Source: Alisma plantago-aquatica
Taxonomy: Eukaryota; Streptophyta; Magnoliopsida; Alismatales; Alismataceae
Direction of reading: 5' to 3'
DNA length: 64,000 nucleotides
Assembly (NCBI GenBank): GCA_963693085.1
Contig: OY856412.1
Span: 964,872,281-964,936,280, forward strand
The notes under the pieces were generated by a model that did no database searches, was not told the DNA's origin, and was given only the letters and a program-made list of their open reading frames with translations. The position numbers were made by a program, and so were the translations under genes. Shown here one piece after another: positions 49,971 to 60,157 of this stretch (position 1 is its first letter; every line of letters begins with the position of its first letter).

Positions 49971-50566
49971 GATCTAAAATCCAAAGCCCTAGAATGGGTC
50001 AAGTTCAAGTCAAAATGGCTACAAGTGTGCGTTTTGGGTTTTCTATGTAAACGACCTTAGAACATCTATGTAATCACTTGTAATGATGAATTTACTTGTA
50101 ACTTAGAAGAGAAAAATGTTTGGGACAAATTTCACCAAGTGCTAATCACTTTAAATGCAAATTAGAAAATGGATTACAGGCACTTGGTCGGTCGAGTTTT
50201 CCTGGATTGAAACTCGACCGATCATCCTTGGTCGATTTTATGAAGATTGCATCGGTCGAGTTGTGCACTCACAGAACTCGACCGATGCAATCTTCAGAAA
50301 ATCGACCAAGGATGATCGGTCGAGTTTCAATCTAGGAAAACTCAACCGACCAAGTGCCTGTAATCCATTTTCTAATTTGCATTTAAAGTTATTAGCACTT
50401 GGTGAAATTTGTCCCAATCATTTTTCTCTTCTAAGTTACAAGTCAATTCATCATTACAAGTGATTACATAGATGTTCTAAGGCCGTTTACATAGAAAACC
50501 CAAAACGCACACTTGTAGCCATTTTGACTTGAACTTGACCCATTCTAGGGCTTTGGATTTTAGATC
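49971..50566. repeat. 596-bp near-perfect hairpin (fold-back) made of LTR sequence
   Basis: Left and right arms of about 292 bases are reverse complements around a 12-base loop (50263-50274), with very few mismatches by eye. GATCTAAAATCCAAAGCCCT at 49971 pairs with its complement ending at 50566. Each arm resembles the copia LTR stretch 13142-13400 in order (ACATGAAAAGGATC, GTTCAAGTCAAAA, CACTTGTAAT, CGGTCGAGTT). It lies in the transposon intron between the two genes. A transcript through it would form a long double-stranded stem. Confidence 0.88.
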
Positions 50567-50642
50567 ATTTTCAGATTTGATGTTTCATTATCTTCTAGTT
50601 AATACAAATGCTAAATGTTTGCCTTTTTAATGACATTTTCAG

Positions 50643-53600
50643 ATGGCTGACCATGATGAGCATGATGTCCATGATGAGCATGAAGTCCATGATGAGCATG
50701 TTGTCCATGACGAGCATGGCGAGGATACCAATGTAAGTTCTAAAAACATATCATGTATTTCTATAAAATTCATTATCTTCTAGTTATGTCATATATCCCA
50801 TATTTCTATATTGCGCTAATTCAGTGTGTTTATTTTTGTCAAATTTTAGGTTGATGATGCACATGCACCCACTGAAGCACTGGAGCAACTTGATGCGCAG
50901 CACCAAACACTTAACAAGAAAAGAGGCATCACTCTGTTGAAGAAGTTAATAGCGCTAAGTGGCAGTGGATCCAAATTAGTTGTGGAGTTTGATAATGGAG
51001 GAAATGCAATTGGAGTGAACCGCAATAATTTTGTAAACTATCTTGGGTGTGTCACTCGAAGCCATTGTGGTGTTAAGTATGATAATTGGCATAAAGTTCC
51101 TTAGGGGAAGAAAGACTTGATATGGAAGGATTTATGCATGAGTTATTATTATTTGCAATTCTATTTTTGTAGATTACAAATTATATTATTTGCAATTCTA
51201 TTTTTGGATACTAGTTAATAAGAATTCTATTTTACAGAATCTGTTTGCATTGGATGAGAAGTTGCATCGTAAAAGCGTGATGCAACGCGCTGGAAAGATG
51301 CTTAGGAACTATAGGACAAATCTTAACAGAGAATACATAAAATATGGTGATAAGAAGAAGAAGTCAGCCCTTGAACAGTGGAACTTCTTGGACAAAGAAG
51401 ATTGGGACAATTTTGTTGCTTCAAGAAAATCTGAAGAATTCAAGGTATTAGGCGTCACTCCCAGTTTAATTAATATACATTTTATTCACCTATTCAAGAT
51501 TAAAATTTAGTGCTACTAACCAAATCATTAATGTGCATACTAAGTAGGCCCTCAGTGACGCGCAAAAAGTAAGGCGTGCACTGAATGTGCATGACCACAC
51601 TATGGGTCCAAAGGGCTATGCAAGCATTCACCAAATATTACAGGCGGAGTCTACGGCTACTCAGGAGTCTGCTGCTACTCAGGAGTCTGCCACACCCATG
51701 CCTCGCCATGATATCTGGATAGCTGGGAGGCAAAACAAGAAGGGTGAAATAAAGAAGCCCGTAACTGCTGAGGCGACTGCGAAAATGGTAAAATACAACT
51801 CTTAGAGCAATCATTTGAATATTGATTATTGTGGTGTTAACTTACCAATTTCTGTTGATGGTGATTAGCGGGAGCTGCACGAGTAGAGGAAACAAGGCAC
51901 GTTCATCCCTCAGGGCACAAGGGATGAATTGATAGTTTCTCTGGGTAACCCAGAGCATCCTGGATGTGTTAGGGGTGCAGGCACTGGTGTGGGCATCAAA
52001 GCATTCTTTGAGCCATCCCAGCGCAAAACCCATAGCGGGACTTTCACAAGAAGAGGTAACTTATTCTTTTTTTAGAATGTTACTGTAAAAGGGAATTCAA
52101 TAATAAGAAGCTAATGTTTCTTTTATCCATGTATAGGAGAATAAGAGAGTCGAGGATATAGTTGCTAAGAAGGTCAATGATATAGTTGCTGAGAAGGTCA
52201 AGGAAGAAATACTGCGGTGGCAGGCATCTCAGGCTTCCAATCAGCCTATGGTGACCCACTCTTCTCCTGATGCACAGACTGCGAGTAATCCTGGAGACTC
52301 ATCGCCTAGCACGTCTGTTGTAAGTATTGTTTATGACATTGTAGCTAGTCTTTTCAAGATGATATGTTTTCAAGATGATATGTATATATGTATAACATTC
52401 TTTATGTAAATTTGTAGGCATTGGATCCATGCCGCTTAAGAATGCAAGACTATGTTGTTGCAGAGGCACAGGCTTACCAGTCCCTTCCTGGGGCAACGTT
52501 TCATGGGACTCCAATGCCACAGGGCTACGTTCGTGTGAGCCCGATATGTGTATTACCCGATTGGAGGGAAGGTGCATTGCCATATGCCCACCCAAATATT
52601 GATACACTTGGTGAGGCAGAAGGCGGGGTGATATTGTGGCCCAAAGCAGATGTCGTCTACACTACTAAAATTGTAAGATAAATTTACATTATTTTAGATT
52701 GTTAATGTGTATATATGAGGTCAACTGATCTGAAATTATATATACATGTTAAAAAGAAGACACCCAGAGCACCTAGGCCTCCACCTCCACTTCCTGCATT
52801 ACCAAGTTGGGTTCCAACTGACCTAAAATACCCGTTAGGTCCTGCTTGTAGGGGAATGGCATGTTGGCTACGGGTACATAATATACATTGCCCTATAATT
52901 GTTTCTTTAGAAGCAATTTATGCAGGTCAATCATACGATAGCTCTTTATTTATACAAGATATTATTGAGTTGTTTATGTATGATTGGCTGAATACATCAA
53001 TGATAGAGACATGGATAAGGTGAGATCTTATTTATACATCCATATACCTTGTGTAAGATCTGGTGATCTGGTTTCTTATATATTAATGCATACGTAATAC
53101 ATGTTTTGCAGCTACTTAGTCGAAGATCAATGCAAACAATTTGCATTTGATCATGTGGGATTTTTGATTCCATCATTGATTAGTGTGGTAGCTAAAGACC
53201 CTGATAGTGTTCAACAATACTGTATAGATGCTTTTACAATTTTCGGTCAGCAAAAGAAGACGATAATAATAGCTCCATTCAATGTCAAGTAAGTTTACTT
53301 TATTTATAATTTGGACTTAAGAAAATTCCATTTTTATTGTGCATTTTGAGTTATTAATTTTTAACTTTTTTACCTCTAGCGGTAGACATTGGGAGTTACT
53401 AGTTATTGTCCCTGGGACGTTCACTGTTTATTATCTAGATCCTGTGGGAAGTACATTGAACACTAAAATTGGACACATATTGAGAATGCCATTATTCTTG
53501 TGAGAAATATTTCATTTTTATATCTGTTAACATCTATTATTACATTATTATTTAATTATGCAATTTACTGTGTTACATTAACATGTAGGGGTTTAGATGC

Positions 53601-54103
53601 ATTCAAAAATACTGGAGGAAATGTCCCAAGGAGAAAGAACCAGCCAATAATTTGGGAGAACGTAAAAGTAAGTTCTTGACTCCAATGTATATATTATTTA
53701 TGTGAACTGTGCTTAGTTGTATTTTTTAATATTTTGTATGTTTCAATTTATAGTGCGCTACACAAGACAACGGCTGGGCATGCGCATACTATATGATGTG
53801 ATTTATGCAGATGATTATCCGACATGCCGCATTGGATATTAATACCATACATGAGGTATTATATATAGTCTCATTAGTTAATATGAAATATATCAATCTT
53901 ATTTTTATATTATTACTTATATATATACATCATTCTCTTTGTAGGTGTTTAAAACTGACCACACTATAGGTAAACGCTTAAAAAATGTACATGCTCCATA
54001 TACGATGGAAGCATTAAATGAAATAAGAGAAGAATGGGCAAAAGCCATACAAGCAGTGGCGATTGTAAGATATAATTGGGATGCTGATAGCGATGTTGAA
54101 TGA
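50643..54103 (+). pseudogene. Second CACTA gene of element B: Transposase_24-like region plus C48 protease
   Basis: Exons by comparison with element A: 50643-50732 (MADHDEHDV, 18-bp repeat), 50850-51137, 51238-51444 (LDEKLHRKSVMQ...NYRTN), about 51549-51786 (VRRALNVHDHTMGPKGY), about 51870-52056, 52139-52320, 52418-52675 (DUF8039-like), 52748-53021, 53112-53289, 53380-53502, 53589-53668, 53755 on, and 53945-54103. C48 residues: His 53387-53389, Asp 53438-53440, Cys 53781-53783. Damage: TAG near 51103, donor GTGAGT changed to ATGAGT at 51138, acceptor AG changed to AT near 52747, and CGA changed to TGA at 53799-53801 just after the catalytic Cys. Inactive. Confidence 0.75.
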
Positions 54104-54384
54104 TATTTTGTAAATGAATATTTCTGAATGTGTATACATGTCTGAATGTTTCTATGTATATTTGAATGTTTCTACATATGTGAATGTGAGAATTGAATTG
54201 ATGTCTGAATGTATCTACTTGTGTGAAAAAATATTTGTTGATTTTGCAGATTTGTGGCATGTTTGTAGGCTGATATCAATGGATGTCGTAAACCTGCAAT
54301 TCTAAAAACTGAACTGCAGGTTCTCATCCTGCTGACCAGCCATAGTAGGCCTACAAACTGATAAGAAGAAAAAAATTAAAGTAT

Positions 54385-54833
54385 AGGCGTCGATTATTTA
54401 TAAAACACCATCATCAAAGGCCTACAGCGTCGGTTATTAGATGAAAACCGACGCCTAATATGACAAACAACCCGACCGTGTAGAAAAGCACAGCCGTGGT
54501 GGAAAAGGCGTCGCTTATTCGTATAAAATCGACACCTATAGTACTAAACATGGTCGTGCAGCGAAGCACGGCCGTGTCGTCTGGGAGTATGGCGTCGGTT
54601 GTTCAGTTGTTAACCGACGCAGAAAGTGTCCTAGGTGGTGCCCTTTTTTGTGGCGCAAACCCTATAGACGTCGGCCAACTATATATAACCGACGCCTATA
54701 GATCATATAGGCGTCGGTTAGAAAATCGACGCCGAAGAGTTCGACCTTTAGTGGTGCCCACATAGGTGTCGCTTAAAAACCGTCGCCAAAGGGGGTTAAA
54801 CAACTGACGCCAAAGGCGTATTCTGTAGTAGTG
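54385..54833. repeat. Right subterminal repeats of element B
   Basis: GGCGTCGGTTATTAGATGAA, AACCGACGCC, TCGTATAAAATCGAC and similar facing pairs, ending in the terminal inverted repeat TTCTGTAGTAGTG. Confidence 0.8.
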
Positions 54834-54838
54834 AGTAC

Positions 54839-55810
54839 ATGGCCCCTATTTGTTCTGAGTGTGGAAATGCACATGTAGGTTATAGATGTCTGAGTCCACC
54901 TTCATTACATCATGAGAAAATCTCAAAGGAAATTCATCGTGAGCATATTAGGATTATGGTTCAATATGTTTTAAATCACAAAGGTCCTATTTCTAATGGA
55001 GGTTGGGGTAGAGTAGAGAAAATGGAAGAAATTGAGGTTGAGGATAAGGAATTAGAGAGTAAGGAGAACATACTGGAAGAAGTTTTAGAATCACCTCTAC
55101 CATGTCCTTCCATTGAGACCACACCCACACCCTTAAATCCTAGGATTGATTTTGAATATGATTGGGGATCTGATGAGGAAGATGAGAAGAATGATGCTAA
55201 TAAGGTGGATGACAATTTTGATACATGTGTTTGGGATATGAGTGAAGGATAGGATGATCCAGAAGGTGCTTTATTTGATAGTGATCTTAGAGAGGAGGAA
55301 GAGAGTGAAAAGGTGGAGGAATTTCCCATTACTCATCACATAATTCCTTCACCACAAGACCCATCTCTTCATTTCCTTATTGAGGATCCTATATGGGATA
55401 TATATCCATATGACAATTTTGAAAGTTTTTGTGATGATATTAATGAATGTGGGGGAATTGAATTATTATAAGAGGAGGAGGCACGCAAATTCACCTTTGA
55501 TATAACCCCTCCATTATGTGTAGATAGGAGTGATCCATTGGGGATGGTCATAGAAATTAAGGATCAATCATCATTATACCTTTCACCTCATGGCTATATA
55601 TTTCTACATGTGCTCCCACATCAAGACTTGATTGTGAGTCATGTTCATGTTCATTGCAATGATAATTTACTGTTGAAATGGAACGTCAACCATACATGTT
55701 GGTCTTCTGACTATTATTTATTTTTTCTCATTGTTGCAAGGAACCAAAATTTTAGAAGGAAGAGGCGGAGAGAGCTTTACCCTCCTCCACGACCACCTGA
55801 TTATTGTTGA
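54839..55810 (+). pseudogene. Acidic zinc-knuckle protein of the Athila-like element
   Basis: One frame of 323 codons with two stops (TAG at 55250-55252, TAA near 55471). It starts MAPICSECGNAHVGYRCLSP, a C-X2-C-X3-H-X4-C knuckle like that in Athila/Tat gag proteins. There follow a basic helix-like stretch, a long Glu/Asp-rich region (about residues 60-215), a hydrophobic/aromatic section (HVHVHCNDNLLLKWN), and a basic C-terminus (RRKRRRELYPPPRPPDY). No retroviral enzyme domain is present. The start codon lies 5 bases after the end of CACTA element B; before that insertion the leader read ...AAAAAGTAC-ATG. I do not recognise the protein beyond the knuckle. RNA binding or a gag-derived role is an inference. 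Confidence 0.6.
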
Positions 55811-57798
55811 TTGACATGTGTCCATCCAAGGACGTTAAACAAGGAAGCTTGTGGGAGGCAACCCACCAATTAGGTTTATTTTGTTAAACTTTCAATTCTA
55901 CTTTTACATTCCTATTTGTAGATTGTGATATCTAGTTTTGATGCAAGTAAAAAAGGTGCCTTGATATGTGCATTCAGTGTGCAGGGACATATTGAGTCTG
56001 TACCACCGACTTCACTGTCGATAATACTGAGTTCTCATCAGTGACATCTCACAAGCTGAGCAAGCATCGACACTTCACCAAGCTCGAGTGCTTATTGGAG
56101 TGGATCCCGCCCACCCATCTTTTGCCCAGATCTGAGCTCACATATCGGTACAATCGTTCCATTTGTCTTCCTTTACTTTTGACATTGCAGACAATGTCAT
56201 ATTCAAGCTTAGGGGGAGGAATGGAATGGTGCTTCTATCTTTATCTCTTGCATCTTTTCTTTATATCATACATCTACATGTTTTTGTTTCAGAAAAATTA
56301 GAGTTTTCATTTTGTTTTTAGAGTCCACTTCTATCTAGTGTACTTGTGGATAAAAATATAAAACTTTGGTTAGGATTAGCCATTTTTTGATGATGTGGTA
56401 TCAATTCTGAAAATTCTAAATAAAAATTTGAATGTGCTTTTATGCTTTGCTCTTTAAGCTAAATTTGCTATGTTTAAGAGTACATAACTGGAGGAATTAT
56501 TTGGATTAGTCAGCTTGATGACATACTGATTGAATGAAAAACCTAACTTAACCTTATGGCTTGTGTTATGACGATGATGTTTGAGTCCAAACCAACCGAA
56601 CAGTAACGTGATCTTTAATGTGAATTTTAGAAATAAACTCTAAGGTTACCCTGTTACACAAGTTGATAGAAGAGGGACATATCATGGTTGGAAAAGACAT
56701 TGTATCTTAGTCATGTGATCTCATCCACCTTCCATTCATCTTCATTCACCACCATAGGATGATCAAGTTTAATCAAAGTTATTTTCCTCTTGTATGCAAT
56801 ATATGGCATGATAGGAAGCATATAGTTAGTTCATTTTATTATGCATTAGAAAAAGAAAAAAATCATATAATCTCTTTTGAGCATTTGTAGTTTGCATAAC
56901 AAAATTTCATATAGTTGCATTTGCATTGCATATTTCATAATATGTTACATATTTATTATCTTCTACGGTCTTCTCTCATGAAAGAGTGTAAAAAAAGTTG
57001 TATCTCCTTACTCCTTCTCCAAATAATAAATAATAAAAAAAGCCACAGCATGAACTGTTCATCTTGCTAAAAATAGGGCATGAAAAAATAGATTTATTGA
57101 AAAAGAAAAAGAAAAAGAAAAAATAGGAGAAAAGGAGAAAAAAGATTTTAAGTTAAATTCCATATTCTCTCTAAGCAACAAAGGAGGGGATTGTGATTCT
57201 TTTTATAAACACCTTTCCACTTATACTCATCATTAGGATGAGACATCCATTGCATGCATCATTCCACCAAAATAAAAAAAATAGTCATTAGAAGTCATAC
57301 ATTCACATCTTATCCATCATACAGGTGCATCATATTTTTACTTTTTGCATAAATAATTTGGATGATTCTTGTGAATCCTATTTTCATAGCCACCCATCTT
57401 TTCCACCCATTGCTCTGCATGGTAGGCCACCATCATAATTAATCCCCTCATCCATGTTTATTTGGGGATCTGCTTCCAAGTAGTTTATTTAGGTAGATCA
57501 GAGCAATGTAGATAGAGAGATCACATGATGCATCAAGCATGTGTCCTACTGGCCATGATATTAACTGTTTCATATTGATAGTGTTTTTTATTAATCTTAT
57601 TGTGGATTTCTATTATGAACATTATTGATCACTTTAGAGTAGTTACTTGTCCAGTGGTTGGCAAAGATCAGTTTGGGACAAACTGGTGGAGGGCGGCTAG
57701 AAAAAGTAATTCATAGGTACTTGTCTTCTTGCTAACTTTTTAAAACAAATCTAAGAGTAGTGTTGATCGAGGACGAGCAATATTCAAGCTTAGGGGTG
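55811..57798 (+). other. 3' non-coding region of the Athila-like element
   Basis: Contains GGGAGGCAACCC (55855-55866), a first polypurine tract ATTCAAGCTTAGGGGGAGG (56203-56221), AT-rich filler with an AAAAAGAAAAAG run (57098-57125), and a second tract ATTCAAGCTTAGGGGTG (57782-57798) directly before the LTR. The frame 56041-56301 is not convincing. Confidence 0.55.
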
Positions 57799-59205
57799 TG
57801 ATGTATGCACAAATTGTCGTTATTTTGATATCTAATTTGGTTATTTTCTGTGTCATTTGTACTTAATTGAATATCTTTTAATACAAATTTTACCAAATTA
57901 GTAAAAATCACTTGTGCATCATTTCTTATATTTTTACAAGTATTTTACATGCATTTTACATGTTTTAATTATTATAATAATTATTTGATTTTATTCATTG
58001 ATTATTTTATTGTAGATAATTATTATTTACTAGAGCAAAGTCGATACTATCGACTTGCAACTCGATGGTAGAGACATGGCATCAGAGTACAAATATTTTT
58101 TTGCTCCAGATTGAAAAGGAAAAGGACGTTTTACTGTGAAGAAGTCGATACCATCGACTTCCAACTCGATACCATCGACTCAGACGCTACGAACCAAATT
58201 TTAATGTGTTAAATCTAACACATATTGTATTAAAAATTACATTTTAGGTTTCCTCTTGACCTAAACATGTACGACGGCTATAAAAGACACCATTAGAACC
58301 GCAATTGAGAGATCTATAACGGGGGGACGATACGACAGCCGAACGGAGAGAGAAAAGTAGAGGAACCCTACATGGAAGACCTCAGAGGTGTTTTGGTGGC
58401 GGAAATGATGGCAAATTCTCTCCATCTTCTCCAGATCCACTCTTTAACACTTTCTCCAACTTACTGTATCTCGAAATTCATGTTTTACATCTTTTTGACT
58501 TATTGTGATACCATGTCATCTATTTTCAGCTAAAAACTGTAATTCCTTAGGACCCGGGAGTAGCCCAGGTATGCATTGTGTCTGACTCTTTTGAGTTAAT
58601 ATATATTTTTCTCTTAATTTTTGAATATGAATCTATGGAAATCGCATGTCCTTATTGTGCTTGATCACCACAATTAGCGTATCAGATCCTTAATTACTGC
58701 TAAAAAGAAGATTAAGGGTTAGAAATACATATGTTCACCTGTTTATCGGCGTCCCTTGGGAAAGGTGGGGCATAAGCGGGAGGAGATTACCCAGAGTTAA
58801 ACCAAAATCACCTAACTAATGAATCAATTACTATGAGAATGGAATTGACTTTAGATTAGGTAGGAGAATTACACTGTAGAAGCAGATAGTTTCTAGCTAC
58901 ATGCTCTTTATTCAAGATTAGGAGGGAGTTATATTAATAATTAGGGATTAGATTTAGTGTTGCCCGTGGTGAAACCAAAAGTCCTAAGGAATTCATCTCT
59001 TCTTGATCACAACAACCTTAGTTAGATTTACTTTTGTTTTTTAATTAAACAACTAATCAACTCTTATTTTTGGCTTAGCTAATCAATCCTAATTAGTAAT
59101 AGTCTTTAACCTCACAACTCCATGTGTTCGATAGCTTGGGACTCATAATTCCATATTACTTTGACACGTACACTTGCGTATTACACGCACGTTATATGTG
59201 TGTCA
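57799..59205 (+). repeat. 3' LTR of the Athila-like element
   Basis: Starts TGATGTATGCAC right after the polypurine tract and ends GTTATATGTGTGTCA, matching the LTR terminus at 44705. It contains GTCGATACTATCGAC-type palindromes at 58040-58054, 58144-58158 and 58165-58179, and a TATA box CTATAAAAG at 58278-58286. It is followed by AGTTTT, as if internal sequence began there, and then an inverted LTR start. Confidence 0.7.
58278..58286 (+). promoter_or_regulatory. TATA box of the Athila-like LTR
   Basis: CTATAAAAG, about 100 bases downstream of the last palindromic motif. Confidence 0.55.
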
Positions 59206-59212
59206 AGTTTTC

Positions 59213-59424
59213 CAAAATAATCAATGAATAAAATCAAATAATTATTATTATAATTAAAACATGTAAAATGCATGTAAAATACATGTAAAAATATAAGAAA
59301 TGATGCACAAGTGAGTTTTACTAATTTGGTAAAATATGTATTAAAAAGATATTCAATTAAGTACAAATGACACAGAAAATAACCAAATTAGATATCAAAA
59401 TAACGACAATTTGTGCATACATCA
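59213..59424 (-). repeat. Inverted copy of the LTR start
   Basis: Reverse complement of about 57799-58007, ending exactly at the LTR terminal TGATGTATGC (minus strand, 59424). It directly abuts the LTR end, so the LTR and this fragment form an inverted repeat with a ~1.2 kb spacer. Confidence 0.8.
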
Positions 59425-59904
59425 ATCAACATAGGTGTGGTTGGCATGCTGACTTAGATTGTATCAGAATATAGTAAAACATTATCCATATATTGTATAC
59501 TTGTGGACATATATGATATTAGGAACAAAGCAGATATGTATGATATAGAGAGACAATATCATTCATAGATCTAAGTTGGAAGAACACATGTTTTTACCTA
59601 CACATATATAACCTAGACATACTTAGTTCTATGTGACTAAATATGGATCTTAGATCTAAAATAGATACCCAATGTAACATATAATCATTTAATAGACCAA
59701 AACCCTAATATGTAACTTTTTTCTCGAGACTAGGATAAGGACTATATGAAAATCTATAATAGGAATGTATACATGCATTAGCCTTGGTTTGACTAATGTA
59801 AATAATGTGTTCCTCAGATGAATAATTAACTTCGGGAACCAAGTACACCTAGTGAGTTAACCATTAGTCATGAAGACCATGTATGTATTCCTCCCTATTT
59901 AATT
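59425..59904. other. Unassigned AT-rich DNA
   Basis: Nothing recognisable before the SINE target duplication. Confidence 0.4.
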
Positions 59905-59916
59905 TTGGGCATAATT

Positions 59917-60145
59917 GCTGGTGAGTGGTAGTTCAACTGGTCACAGCTGAGGAACCCTCCCAAAGGGTCTTGGGTTTGACTCCCGCTGGAAGCACCGCTT
60001 GGAAATGAATTTCCCGTAGCGTCAGCCGGCCTCTGATTTGACTTATTGAGATACCAGTGTGTAGGTGCACTGGTCTCCCAGGTTTTCCATTTCTGCTATC
60101 TGGACCTCCGTCTGGGGGTGGGTTTCCCCTGACAATAAAAAAAAA
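59917..60145 (+). mobile_element. tRNA-derived SINE
   Basis: 229-bp element with a Pol III box A (TGGTAGTTCAACTGG, 59926-59940) and box B (GGTTTGACTCC, 59973-59983) spaced as in tRNA genes, a non-tRNA body, and a 3' A-tail (CAATAAAAAAAAA). It is flanked by the 12-bp duplication TTGGGCATAATT at 59905-59916 and 60146-60157. Mobilised by LINE machinery in trans. The frame on the opposite strand (60043-60225) has no meaning. Confidence 0.88.
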
Positions 60146-60157
60146 TTGGGCATAATT

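Larger units (their letters stand above)
44916..54833 (+). mobile_element. CACTA (En/Spm) transposon, element B
   Basis: 9918 bp, opening CACTAGTACAGAAACAGCG and closing TTCTGTAGTAGTG, flanked by AGT at 44913-44915 and 54834-54836. Both termini are complete. Same gene order as element A but in a different site (just before the start codon of the Athila-like ORF). It carries its own insertion, a 596-bp hairpin (49971-50566). The transposase has a frameshift near 47030, a stop near 49127 and another frameshift near 49545. Confidence 0.92.
44587..59424 (+). mobile_element. Athila/Tat-like LTR retrotransposon, non-autonomous, split by CACTA element B
   Basis: LTR 3' end (to 44705), primer-binding site 44713-44730, one ORF (54839-55810), a GGGAGGCAACCC block (55855-55866) and two CAAGCTTAGGGG polypurine tracts (56206 and 57786), then a 1407-bp LTR (57799-59205). 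Primer type, GGGAGGCAACC block and polypurine tract are known marks of the Athila/Tat group. The interior, without the CACTA insertion, is only about 3.2 kb and has no protease, RT or integrase. Inverted LTR pieces lie at both outer ends (44587-44675 and 59213-59424). Confidence 0.65.

Noticed and set aside
59917..60000. Functional tRNA gene
   Set aside because: Box A and B are present, but the cloverleaf is not completed and the unit continues into a SINE body with A-tail and target duplication.
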